Assembly (NCBI GenBank): GCA_910578935.1
Contig: CAJTSM010000026.1
Location: 1-35,094, forward strand
Direction: 5' to 3'
DNA: 35,094 nt
Source: an uncultured Oscillibacter sp.
GTDB taxonomy: Bacteria > Bacillota > Clostridia > Oscillospirales > Oscillospiraceae
The translations under genes and the position numbers were made by a program. The notes below the pieces were generated by a model, which worked only from the letters and a program-made list of their open reading frames with translations, was not told the DNA's origin and made no database searches. How positions within the stretch are numbered: the stretch's first letter is position 1; every line of letters begins with the position of its first letter. Below, piece by piece: positions 1 to 7,928 of this stretch.

Positions 1-558
1 CGGTTCCGTCCCTGCATGGCGACGGTGCGGCCGGGCGTCATGAAGAAGAATCCCTTCGACCAGGCGAAAGCCGACGCCTGCGTCATTGAAAAGCCGGCCT
101 TCACCCTGAGCGAGGCCGATGTGAAGACCGAGGTCACGGAGGTGGTCAAGGCGGCGAAGAAGCTGGTGGACCTGATCGGCGCGGACTTCATCGTGTCCGT
201 GGGCCGCGGCATCAGCAAGGACGTCGAGGGCGGCATCAAGCTGGCGGAAGAGCTGGCGGCGGAGCTTGGCGGCGTTGTGGGCGGCTCTCGTGCCACCATC
301 GACAGCGGTTGGCTGAGCGCGGACCACCAGGTGGGCCAGACGGGCAAGACGGTGCACCCGAAGGTGTACGTGGCCCTGGGCATCTCCGGCGCGATCCAGC
401 ACAAGGCGGGTATGCAGGATTCCGAATGCATCATTGCGGTCAATAAAAACGACACGGCCCCGATCTTCGAGATCGCGGACTACGGCATCTGCGGGGACCT
501 CTTCAAGGTGACCCCGTTGCTGACCGAGGCCATCCGTGCCGCCAAGGCCGCGAAGTAA
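1..558 (+). CDS. etfA: Electron transfer flavoprotein alpha subunit, C-terminal part (5' end outside window)
   Basis: The reading frame is already open at base 1, so the gene begins upstream; an internal ATG at 16 is not the start. The visible part of about 185 residues is the FAD-binding C-terminal domain of EtfA. It begins in the MATVRPGVMK segment and contains VGGSRATIDSGW, QVGQTGKTV, LGISGAIQH and AVNKNDTAPIF, which are hallmark FAD-contact motifs of the family. EtfA pairs with EtfB to move electrons from acyl-CoA dehydrogenases or similar enzymes; in butyrate-forming Clostridia this is usually the bifurcating Bcd-Etf complex. The partner genes would lie upstream, out of view. The gene ends with TAA followed directly by a strong terminator, so it is probably the last gene of its operon. 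Confidence 0.95.
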   Translation, partial: RFRPCMATVRPGVMKKNPFDQAKADACVIEKPAFTLSEADVKTEVTEVVKAAKKLVDLIGADFIVSVGRGISKDVEGGIKLAEELAAELGGVVGGSRATIDSGWLSADHQVGQTGKTVHPKVYVALGISGAIQHKAGMQDSECIIAVNKNDTAPIFEIADYGICGDLFKVTPLLTEAIRAAKAAK

Positions 559-575
559 TTTCCTCTAGTATACAC

Positions 576-618
576 AAAAAAACACCCCGAAGGGCAATTG
601 CTCTTCGGGGTGTTTTTT
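576..618 (+). terminator. Rho-independent terminator after etfA
   Basis: A long perfect stem (576-592 with 603-618, core ACACCCCGAAG / CTTCGGGGTGT) and a short loop end in a T run. It lies 18 bases after the etfA stop codon. Confidence 0.92.
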
Positions 619-710
619 CTTCTACGGCGTGGCTGCCGCTCCCCCCGGCGCCAACCTCAGAGCCCCCAAAGCAGCCTCCCTACCGCCGTCTGAAGAATCT
701 GGAAGGGCAG

Positions 711-1130
711 CTAATCGCGTTCTGCGCTGTAGAGAAAGGCCCGGCCTAAAGCGTAACCGGCCACCATAATGACCGCTCCCACGGTGACACCGAAACCAGC
801 GGCCCGGAATTCCCGCCCCGGCTCAGCCCCCCCGAACCATGAAAAAGATCTCCACGACCTGAGGACCACGGATAACCAGGGAAACAAAAGAGCGGGATCA
901 AACAGGAAGTCCCCGATAAATACGCTGGTACCGCTTGCGAGAAATGCCCCCAGGGAATCCGGCAAGATAGCGGCACGGATCATGCTATTTTATGGAGGTA
1001 CAAACGCCCTCCCGGTGCAGGAACGCCAAAGGAGCTCCGGGCCAATGTTCATTGCCACCAGCCTGGCGGCGGCGGTAATCCAGGCAAGAAAACGCAAAGT
1101 AGAAATTTTCTCCGCAGCTGTTGGTTATGA
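711..1130 (-). pseudogene. Possible decayed membrane-protein remnant in an otherwise empty 640-base gap
   Basis: No intact gene is convincing between the etfA terminator and the thyX terminator. On the minus strand one frame is open for about 140 codons except for a single TAA at 990-992. Upstream of that stop it reads a hydrophobic stretch (LAWITAAARLVAMNIGPELLW). Downstream are 90 codons with further hydrophobic helices (LGAFLASGTSVFIGDFLF and VTVGAVIMVAGYALGRAFLY). No good ribosome-binding site precedes the internal ATG at 983. The look is that of a small polytopic membrane protein, perhaps a transporter component, broken by a nonsense change. The family is not recognised and the call is weak; the overlapping plus-strand frame at 769-1155 looks no better. 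Confidence 0.28.
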
Positions 1131-1201
1131 CCATACCATAGCGCGAGATGGATGATAATCCAATCCCTAAAATTTAAAGAATTCCAAGGTCAGGAAACCG
1201 T

Positions 1202-1241
1202 AAAGGAAAAGACGGGGCCGGTTGGCCTCCGTCTTCCCTTT
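1202..1241 (-). terminator. Terminator downstream of thyX
   Basis: Inverted repeat (1202-1219 with 1224-1241, one mismatch plus a small offset) lying immediately after the thyX stop. On the minus strand the second arm ends in CTTTTCCTTT. Confidence 0.7.
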
Positions 1242-1245
1242 ATGC

Positions 1246-2592
1246 TCAGCGCAGCACTTGGAACAAAGATACAACCGTGTCCTTCTGCCCGCAGGACAGC
1301 CGTCCTTCCGGACAGCCCCCACTGACAAAACAACTGGGGCCGAACCGGTTGAACAGCTCCGGAAACCTGTGCCGGAGCTGCCGCAGGAGCTCCACGGCGA
1401 TGTTCCGGACCTCCCACTGGGCCCGATTGCAGGACCGCAGCCGGATAAACCACTGAAGCTCCCGGGCGTTCATCGTCGTTAAAACGTTCATCAAGTTGCC
1501 GCTGAGGGCAAAATAATAGTGGTACTTTCTCAAAGGCCCGTTTAACTTTTTCACCGTATCATGGGCCTCCTCAACCGCCTGTTGATACCGCTTCAGCGCA
1601 GAGGGAACGGCGGAAACCGTATCCGGGACAATATACCGGCTGTGGTCAACCGTTGTGACAGAGGGCACGACAATAGACTGCATCCGGTGCCGGACCAGAT
1701 GGGTAATGCCCGACAGCGTGACATCCGAAACGGCAAACGTGTATGCCAGCTGTTCCAACTCCCTGGGCCGCTGCGATTTCAGCAGATTCTCCATGTCAAA
1801 GGGCCGGTTTTCGCCTGGGTGCTGCATCCGGTATGCGGCCTCCAGCAGCTTTTGGGGCTCCGATGGGGCATTCAGCAGAGTGACAGCCCCGGCTTCCCGT
1901 TGAGGAAGATAGACAGGGACGGCGGACGAATGGCAAAGAGGCGTCTCCTCCATAGCGGGACTGCCGCCGGAAAACGGCCGGAGTTCCGGCAAAAGGCAGG
2001 GAAACAGCCCCTCCAACTGCTCAATGAGCTGATCCGCCAGGTCTTGAAGCTCCGGGATTTCCCTTCCCCGGCCATATCGGATCTCCCGAAGAACATGGCC
2101 CAGCTCCCGGGCGTTGAGGGTGCAGTAAAAATTACTGTGGAAGGAATACGGCAGAAGAAAGCGGGCGTCCTCCCTGGGAATCCCGGCTTCCAGCAGTGCC
2201 TGATACGCTTCGAACAGGTGGTCCATATAGCTTAGGTACTGGGCAAGATCCTCCCCTTCCAGCTCTGGGGGAACGTAGTAGCCCAAATTGCTGAAGTCCA
2301 CATACCGCCTGGATTTGACGGTAAAAGAAGCCAGGCGGCTCTCAATCAGAAACTGCTCTGTAAAAACCGACACATTCCGCAGGGCAATTGTAAACACGGC
2401 GTGCTCAATCAGGGACTTGTGCCCGGAAGCCAGCACCTTTCCGATTAAGGAGCGGTTTTTCGGATTTCCCCTGGCGTTTTCAAAAATCTCCCGGGCATCT
2501 CCGGCAGTGGTGGAAATTCTGGCGGCACTGGCGCAGATTTCCTCGTTGTTGGCGTTGCAGCTGATAATCTCAGCGCGGAGTTCCCTTTCCAT
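1246..2592 (-). CDS. thyX: FAD-dependent thymidylate synthase, two ThyX domains in one chain
   Basis: ThyX makes dTMP from dUMP using methylene-tetrahydrofolate and reduced FAD. This 448-residue chain is about twice the usual 210-250 residues and reads as two ThyX-like halves. The second half carries the exact family signature RHR-x7-S (R301 to S311), followed by the helix around NARELQWFIRLRSCNRAQWEVR typical of the nucleotide-binding end. The first half has the aligned segment ESR-x7-S (residues 84-94), so its signature is degenerate, plus a second NARELGHVLREIRYGRGREI-like helix. The start at 2592 is preferred over the upstream ATG at 2667: GAGAGGGG lies just before it and homology begins there. 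An extended -10 promoter lies 35 bases upstream, and the gene is divergent from the helicase. It stands alone with its own terminator. Confidence 0.9.
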   Translation of the reverse strand: MERELRAEIISCNANNEEICASAARISTTAGDAREIFENARGNPKNRSLIGKVLASGHKSLIEHAVFTIALRNVSVFTEQFLIESRLASFTVKSRRYVDFSNLGYYVPPELEGEDLAQYLSYMDHLFEAYQALLEAGIPREDARFLLPYSFHSNFYCTLNARELGHVLREIRYGRGREIPELQDLADQLIEQLEGLFPCLLPELRPFSGGSPAMEETPLCHSSAVPVYLPQREAGAVTLLNAPSEPQKLLEAAYRMQHPGENRPFDMENLLKSQRPRELEQLAYTFAVSDVTLSGITHLVRHRMQSIVVPSVTTVDHSRYIVPDTVSAVPSALKRYQQAVEEAHDTVKKLNGPLRKYHYYFALSGNLMNVLTTMNARELQWFIRLRSCNRAQWEVRNIAVELLRQLRHRFPELFNRFGPSCFVSGGCPEGRLSCGQKDTVVSLFQVLR

Positions 2593-2626
2593 AGCAATCC
2601 CCTCTCTTTTGCGGTTGTTATGCCTG

Positions 2627-2632
2627 AGTATA
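2627..2632 (-). promoter_or_regulatory. Extended -10 promoter for thyX
   Basis: On the minus strand the sequence reads TGGTATACT, an extended -10 (TGn plus TATACT). A poor -35 is compensated by the TG. The distance to the thyX start is about 35 bases. Confidence 0.55.
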
Positions 2633-2706
2633 CCATAAATCCCCCGCAAAATCCACAAAATTCTCATCTCCTGCCAACCTCCTCCGGCAGGCCGAAAAAT
2701 CTGCCG

Positions 2707-2735
2707 TTGAAGATTCTCCGGTTCTGGGCTATACT
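2707..2735 (+). promoter_or_regulatory. SigA-type promoter for the helicase gene
   Basis: TTGAAG (2707-2712), a 17-base spacer and TATACT (2730-2735). It lies about 50 bases before the helicase start. Confidence 0.75.
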
Positions 2736-2783
2736 ATATGTTGATATGGATTTTTCTCGCAAAGCGGAAGGGAGGGAATTTCT

Positions 2784-4817
2784 ATGCCCGAAGGCAAACC
2801 ACACCGGCGGGCCTCCGGCGTAAAGCGGGCGCATGCTCTCCTGGCGCAGACGTGGAACGCCACAGAAAAAACCAGTTCCCTTCCCTGGCTGCTGGCGGGA
2901 TTTTACCACAGCGCCCTCTTGACCCGTCTGTCCGCCGCAGCGGGAAGCCGAACGCCCCATGCGTCCCAGGCCACCGCCTGGCTGAACGAATTTCTTGCGC
3001 TGGAAAAGCTCGGTGACAGCAAATATCTGCTGGGAACACTGAAAAAATTTCTCCGGGCCGGGAGCTGGCTGGGGGATTTCTCCAGCGCTCCTCTGGCAAG
3101 GCGGGTCTTGGAGCGCTATCCCCAGGTCCTGTATGGGGCCTCCGCTCAAATCATCACGGAGTTTTCCGCCGCCCAACCGGAAGCGGACCTGGAAGCAATG
3201 CTGAAAGCCAAAGGGTTCCCCGTCTCTCAGCTCTTCAAAGAGGGTCTGGCGGCAGTGTGGTCGGTATGGTATGTGCCCCAGGCCATCCGGACCAGTCTGT
3301 CACTTCTCATTGCCTTGAACCCCAAGGACGAGTACCCGGAGGCCCGGGCTATGCACCGTCACTTTGTGCTGCATTTGGGCGGCACAAACACCGGCAAAAC
3401 CTACGCCGGGTTCCAGCGGTTAAAACAAGCCCCCAGCGGCGTGTACCTGGCCCCTCTGCGCCTTCTGGCTCTGGAGGCCCAGGAAACGCTGCTGGAAGCG
3501 GGGGTCGACTGTAGTCTGACCACCGGGGAGGAGGAAGATTCCCGCACTTGGGATACCCATACCGCCGCCACCGCCGAAAAGCTGGATTTGAAACGGTATT
3601 ACGATGTGGCCGTCGTCGACGAATGCCAGATGATCGCCGACAGCCAGCGGGGCTACGCCTGGACCCGGGCAATTCTGGGGGTCCTGTCTCCGGAGATCCA
3701 CCTATGCGCCGCCCCGGAGGCGGAGGACCTGCTGATCCGCCTGATTGAAAGCTGCGGCGACAGCTATGAGGTGGAGATTCACCGGAGAACCACACCGCTG
3801 GTCTGCATGACCCGCACAGTGGACTACCACCGGGTCCAGCCCGGGGACGCCCTGATTACCTTCTCCAAGGTGGGGGTTCTCAGCGTGGCGGAGGATCTGC
3901 GCCAGAGCGGGAAGGAGCCCGCCATCATCTACGGAGCCCTGCCCTACTCCACCCGGCGGCGGCAAATGGAGGGCTTTTTAAGCGGGGAGATGGAATACAT
4001 CGTCTCCACCGACGCCATCGGCATGGGATTAAACCTTCCGATCCGGCGGATCATCTTTATGGAAACGGAAAAGTTCGACGGCATAGAACGCCGGGAACTG
4101 CGGCCGGAGGAAATTCGCCAGATCGCCGGGCGGGCAGGCCGCTTCGGCATGTACAACCGGGGCTATGTGGGGGCTACGCAGGGTCTGCCCGTCATTCGGG
4201 CGGGGCTGGAGGCCGTGATTCCTCCCCTGGACTTCGCTGTGGTGGGGTTCTCCGACCTGCTGCTCCAGGCGGAGTTTGACCTGCTGGAGGTCCTGACCGA
4301 GTGGAACAAAATGCCCACTGTGGAGCCCTACCGCAAGCTGGATATCTCCCGGTATATTTCCATGATCTCCAAGCTGCGGGAAATGGGTTTCACCCTCACC
4401 CGGGAGCAGGAGCTGACGGCGGCCAACATTCCCTTCGACGAGACGGAGGAGCCTCTGCGGGAACTGTTTTTCTCCTTCCTGCGCCGCTGGCAGCAGGGGG
4501 AGGCCGTGGAACAGCCCGGCCTTCCGGAGGGAAGCCCCACCCTGCCGGAGCTGGAGCTGTATTATCGAAAATTGGACCTCTACTTTTCCTTCGCCAAGGC
4601 CTTTGGCTGCCCGGTTGACGAAGACCGGCTCTACGACAGCCGGGAGCAGGTGGCGGACGAGATCAATGAAATTCTGCTTCACCGCCTGCGGAACAACATC
4701 CGTTTTTGCGGCCGCTGTGGAAAGGCGCTGCCGCTGTATCACCGGGGGCGGCTTTGCGGCGACTGTTACCGCGCGGAGCAGAAGTCCGGACCCCGGCGGG
4801 CCGGACGGCGAAAATAA
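2784..4817 (+). CDS. Suv3-like DEAD/DExH-type RNA helicase with C-terminal zinc-ribbon-like tail
   Basis: A 677-residue superfamily 2 helicase. Walker A is GGTNTGKT (residues 199-206) and the motif II box is DECQ (279-282). Motifs V/VI are visible in STDAIGMGLNLPIRRIIF and EEIRQIAGRAGRFG, which is the Suv3 type (mitochondrial degradosome helicase) rather than a classical bacterial DEAD-box protein. About 190 residues before the ATPase core are not recognised. The C-terminus ends with C642-x2-C645 and C658-x2-C661, a probable zinc ribbon, then a basic tail. An ATG with AAGGGAGGG upstream fixes the start. RNA unwinding or decay is the expected role, inferred from family; the in vivo substrate is unknown. 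Its stop codon lies inside the arm of the following terminator. Confidence 0.88.
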   Translation: MPEGKPHRRASGVKRAHALLAQTWNATEKTSSLPWLLAGFYHSALLTRLSAAAGSRTPHASQATAWLNEFLALEKLGDSKYLLGTLKKFLRAGSWLGDFSSAPLARRVLERYPQVLYGASAQIITEFSAAQPEADLEAMLKAKGFPVSQLFKEGLAAVWSVWYVPQAIRTSLSLLIALNPKDEYPEARAMHRHFVLHLGGTNTGKTYAGFQRLKQAPSGVYLAPLRLLALEAQETLLEAGVDCSLTTGEEEDSRTWDTHTAATAEKLDLKRYYDVAVVDECQMIADSQRGYAWTRAILGVLSPEIHLCAAPEAEDLLIRLIESCGDSYEVEIHRRTTPLVCMTRTVDYHRVQPGDALITFSKVGVLSVAEDLRQSGKEPAIIYGALPYSTRRRQMEGFLSGEMEYIVSTDAIGMGLNLPIRRIIFMETEKFDGIERRELRPEEIRQIAGRAGRFGMYNRGYVGATQGLPVIRAGLEAVIPPLDFAVVGFSDLLLQAEFDLLEVLTEWNKMPTVEPYRKLDISRYISMISKLREMGFTLTREQELTAANIPFDETEEPLRELFFSFLRRWQQGEAVEQPGLPEGSPTLPELELYYRKLDLYFSFAKAFGCPVDEDRLYDSREQVADEINEILLHRLRNNIRFCGRCGKALPLYHRGRLCGDCYRAEQKSGPRRAGRRK

Positions 4818-4858
4818 GACCGTTTTCCCGCCGCAAAGCGGGAAAACGGTCTTATTTT
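4811..4858 (+). terminator. Strong bidirectional terminator after the helicase gene
   Basis: A perfect 20-base inverted repeat (4811-4830 with 4839-4858) flanked by A- and T-rich ends on both strands. It overlaps the helicase stop codon and also faces the convergent methyltransferase gene. Confidence 0.92.
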
Positions 4859-4928
4859 CAAAAAGGCAAAAACCGATTTAACGCGGGGAGGAGCGGTGCG
4901 AGGGGGAAACAGGAGGGGACTCTGCCCC

Positions 4929-5907
4929 TCAGCGCGTCTTTCCGACAATATACCAGTTCGCACCGTAAAACCCAAAATCAATCACTTCAAATCCCGCAAA
5001 TTCAAGGGCCTTTCGCAAGCTGAGCTCGTCAAAAACATGGTGGTGCAGGCATCTGTTTTCCATATTCTTCTGTGACCGCTTGATGAAATTTTCCCTGCCG
5101 CCGCAGAGCGGGTCCAGGTCATAATCATGCTTCTCAATAATCTCCGGCAGGTGGGTCAGATCCTCCTCCCCAATATCCCGCTGAAAATCCTCCAGCAGAT
5201 GCTCAAATGTCACACAGTCCCGGTTGTGGTCAAAGGTCTTTTCCTTCCTGGGAACGACGATCAACACCGTCCCCCCCCCGAACGAGCACACGCGAAAACT
5301 CCTTCAGGGCTTTCAGGGGATTTGCAATGTGTTCCAGAACGTTTGAGGACAGGAGGAATTCATATTCGCCGCTGGCAATCTGCCCTAAGTCTGTCGCGTC
5401 GGCGATCAGCGTATTTCCCAGCTTGAGATTCCGATACCGGTAACCCTCTTTATCATCGTTCCACCATACGGTTGAAGGGGAAAAATTTACGCCGTCGCAG
5501 GACCTGCATCTGCTATACAGTCTTTGAAACAAATCCGACGGGCCGCCAATCTCCACTCCGCGTTTCCCTTCCACCTCTACATTGGTAAACAAGCAATCAT
5601 TCACAAACTCTACCACGGACAGCAGCTGGCTTGCCGGATATCCTTTTTCAATCAGCTCCCGCTTGATCTCGTCAAAGAAGAGGACGGGGGTAATCACGAT
5701 CTTGTCAAATGCGTCCCGCGCAAAGCTCTCGATCCCAGTCACTTCAAATTCTTTTCCCTGCCACATCAGCTTTTTTCCATGCAGCGCCGGGTTTCCATCT
5801 ACGAAACCGGCAATCTCGATCCCTTCTTTCGAACTGGCGCTCTGGAATGATTCCTGTTCTGCCCAATCATAAAAAGCCCGGCCGATTCCGTAAATAATCG
5901 CTCTCAT
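4929..5907 (-). pseudogene. SAM-dependent methyltransferase with N-terminal nucleotide-binding-like domain, frameshifted at a G9 tract
   Basis: Read from 5907, the first about 110 residues are a Rossmann-like module (AIIYGIGRAFYDW, AGFVDGNPALHGKK, KIVITPVLFFDEI). A class I methyltransferase region follows (VEIGGPSDLF, NTLIADATDLG, EFLLSSNVLEHIANPLKAL). After FSRVLVRGG the frame is lost at a run of nine G (plus-strand C run, 5271-5279) and stops near 5230. The continuation, TVLIVVPRKEKTFDHNRD through FYGANWYIVGKTR, is intact in another frame down to 4929. Removing one G restores one protein of about 325 residues. It may be a pseudogene, a sequencing error or a slippage switch. A start at 5907 is supported by AGGAGCGG upstream. 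Substrate unknown; similar domain pairs occur in surface-polysaccharide loci, but no such neighbours are seen here. Confidence 0.8.
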
Positions 5908-6043
5908 CGTTTAACCGCTCCTTCTCCATACGTTTATCATCCGCCCGTCTCAGGACGCGGGGCATTCGGGCCGTCTTTCACCCGCGATTGCTCCGCGCGC
6001 TTTCCAGCGGAAACAGTCCTGCTTATGTATGCCGGCCTCCGTC

Positions 6044-7711
6044 TTATCTCAGGCGGAACGCGGACACCAGATTTTTCATCAGGCTGGCCTGGCTGCTCAG
6101 CTCCTGGCTGGCGGCGGCGCTCTCCTCGCTGGTTGCCGAATTGGTCTGCACCACGCTGGAGATCTGGTCAATCCCTTCCGTGACCTGGGCAATTGCATTG
6201 GTCTGCTTCTCCACCGCGTCCACCACGATTGACATCTTGGCCGTCACACCTCCGGCGCTCTCGCTGGTGCGGCCCAGAGCCGCCGTCACCTCGTTCACCA
6301 CGCTGCTGCCCTCGGCCACGGCGGCGATGGAACTCTCGATCAGGTCTTTGGTCGCCTTAGCGGCCTCGTCGGACCTGGTCGCCAGGCTCCGCACCTCATC
6401 GGCCACCACGGCGAAGCCCTTCCCGGCGCTGCCCGCCCGGGCGGCCTCCACGGCGGCGTTCAGGGCCAGGATGTTGGTCTGGAACGCGATATTCTCAATA
6501 GAGGCGATGATCTTCCCAATCTCCTCAGAAGAGCTGGAAATCCGCTCCATGGCGACGTTCAGCTGCTTGACATACTCTACGCTGATATCCAGCTGCGCCC
6601 CCGCCTGCTCCACAAACTGACCGGCTTCCCGGGTCGCCTGGGCAGTCCTCTGGGCGTTTTCGGAGATGTCGCTGATGGTAGCGGAGAGTTCCTGGACAGA
6701 GCTGGCCTGTTCCGTGGCGCCTTGGGCCAGAGCCTGGGCGCTGTTGGACACCTGCTCGGACCCGGCGGACACCTGGCTGGCGCTCTCGTGGATCTTGCCC
6801 ATCGTGTCGTTGAGTTTGGTGGAAATATCCTCCATAGAACGCTTGATGGACATAAAGTCGCCCACGTAATCCTGGCGGGCGGCAGAAGTAAGGTCACCGC
6901 CGGCAATGGCCTCCAAGACATCGGAAATCTCGCCGATATAAGCGCGCAGGCGGCGGATCGTCTCCCGGAAAATCTGGGCCAGCTCTCCCACTTCGTCATT
7001 GGAATCAACGGAAATCTCGATCTCCTGCCCGGCGGAAAGACCCAGATCTCCCTGTTCCAGCCGCCCCGCCACCCGGGTAATCTCCGCCAGGGGGCCAGAA
7101 ACCGTCTTTTTCAGATACCGGGCCATCAACATCACGCACACGGCGATGACGGCCACGCTTACCAAAGCGGACAGCAGTACGGTAATCATAATCTGCCGGT
7201 TGGCATCGGCACTGGAGATGCCGGCAAAGAGCAGGCCGTTCACCGCCCCGGAGCTGTCCCTTGTGGGAACGTAGGAGCAAAGGTATTCCTCATCCAGAAT
7301 CGCCGCCTTGCCCACATAGGACTGTCCCTTTTGGAGCACGGTTTCGGTCAGTTTGGCGGACAGCTGCGTTCCAACCACCCGCCGCCCGTCCTGAACCACT
7401 GTGGTATACGCCCGGGTATCCCCCTCAAAAATTGTAAATTCGCAGCCCATGCGGCTCTTCAGCTCATCTAAGAGCTGATTTACATCCTCTGCATCACCAG
7501 ACCGCTCCAATGCGAACGCCAGCATGTTCGTACCATTGGTACAGCGCTGCTCCAGCATTCCCATCGCCAGGGAGCGAAACATCGTCACGCACATGGCCAC
7601 TGCGAATATGACGGATATTATCTGCATGATAATGACTATCTTGCCGACCTTCTGGCCGATGCGGACCTGCTTCCTGCCCGCGTTGTTCTGTGGGGTCCCA
7701 TTCTTTTTCAT
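6044..7711 (-). CDS. Methyl-accepting chemotaxis protein (single extracytoplasmic sensor domain)
   Basis: A 555-residue receptor. A first membrane helix lies at about 24-45 and a sensor domain of about 125 residues follows (ALERSGDAEDVNQLL to SYVPTRDSSGAVNGLLFAG), resembling single-Cache sensors. A second helix lies at about 172-198, then HAMP, then a long coiled-coil signalling domain. The hairpin tip is seen in NILALNAAVEAARAG and GKGFAVVADEVR at about residues 410-440, where CheA/CheW bind. The ligand cannot be told. The start is supported by GGAGTGAG eight bases upstream. It is monocistronic in appearance, with a good SigA promoter about 145 bases upstream and a structured leader between. 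No che genes are in the window. Confidence 0.95.
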   Translation of the reverse strand: MKKNGTPQNNAGRKQVRIGQKVGKIVIIMQIISVIFAVAMCVTMFRSLAMGMLEQRCTNGTNMLAFALERSGDAEDVNQLLDELKSRMGCEFTIFEGDTRAYTTVVQDGRRVVGTQLSAKLTETVLQKGQSYVGKAAILDEEYLCSYVPTRDSSGAVNGLLFAGISSADANRQIMITVLLSALVSVAVIAVCVMLMARYLKKTVSGPLAEITRVAGRLEQGDLGLSAGQEIEISVDSNDEVGELAQIFRETIRRLRAYIGEISDVLEAIAGGDLTSAARQDYVGDFMSIKRSMEDISTKLNDTMGKIHESASQVSAGSEQVSNSAQALAQGATEQASSVQELSATISDISENAQRTAQATREAGQFVEQAGAQLDISVEYVKQLNVAMERISSSSEEIGKIIASIENIAFQTNILALNAAVEAARAGSAGKGFAVVADEVRSLATRSDEAAKATKDLIESSIAAVAEGSSVVNEVTAALGRTSESAGGVTAKMSIVVDAVEKQTNAIAQVTEGIDQISSVVQTNSATSEESAAASQELSSQASLMKNLVSAFRLR

Positions 7712-7749
7712 GTTTTGCTCACTCCGTTTGTCTTGTAAAAATTAATGGA

Positions 7750-7846
7750 GGGTAACTAGGGGCTGTTTAAAAACCATCAAAGCATCCAAACAGCGGATAT
7801 TTTCTCACCGCTGGGCATTTCGCTAATTTTCAAACAAAGCTTACCC
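7750..7846 (-). promoter_or_regulatory. Leader of the chemotaxis receptor gene with competing inverted repeats
   Basis: Between the promoter and the receptor start, the minus-strand transcript can pair GGGUAA (7846-7841) with UUACCC (7755-7750), enclosing two mutually exclusive hairpins. One is CAGCGG with CCGCUG (7813-7808 / 7796-7791). The other is GCUGUUU with AAACAGC (7794-7788 / 7768-7762). The two share the segment around 7791-7794. This is what a regulatory RNA could look like, but it matches no riboswitch class that I recognise, and the segments are short. Confidence 0.35.
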
Positions 7847-7856
7847 ATTTTTATTA

Positions 7857-7885
7857 ATTATACTAGCGGACAGATGTTTTTGCAA
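7857..7885 (-). promoter_or_regulatory. SigA-type promoter for the chemotaxis receptor
   Basis: On the minus strand: TTGCAA (7885-7880), a 17-base spacer and a perfect TATAAT (7862-7857). This predicts an unusually long 5' leader of about 140 bases. Confidence 0.75.
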
Positions 7886-7928
7886 CCCTGTTTTCCGCCG
7901 GATTTTTAGGCGGACTGGATGGTTTCTC

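Noticed and set aside
769..1155. 128-codon plus-strand frame after etfA
   Set aside because: No domain, hydrophilic low-quality sequence, no ribosome-binding site; it overlaps the possible membrane-protein remnant.
7750..7860. Known c-di-GMP (GEMM) riboswitch before the chemotaxis receptor
   Set aside because: The conserved core and tetraloop-receptor sequences are not present, so only an unnamed structured leader is reported.
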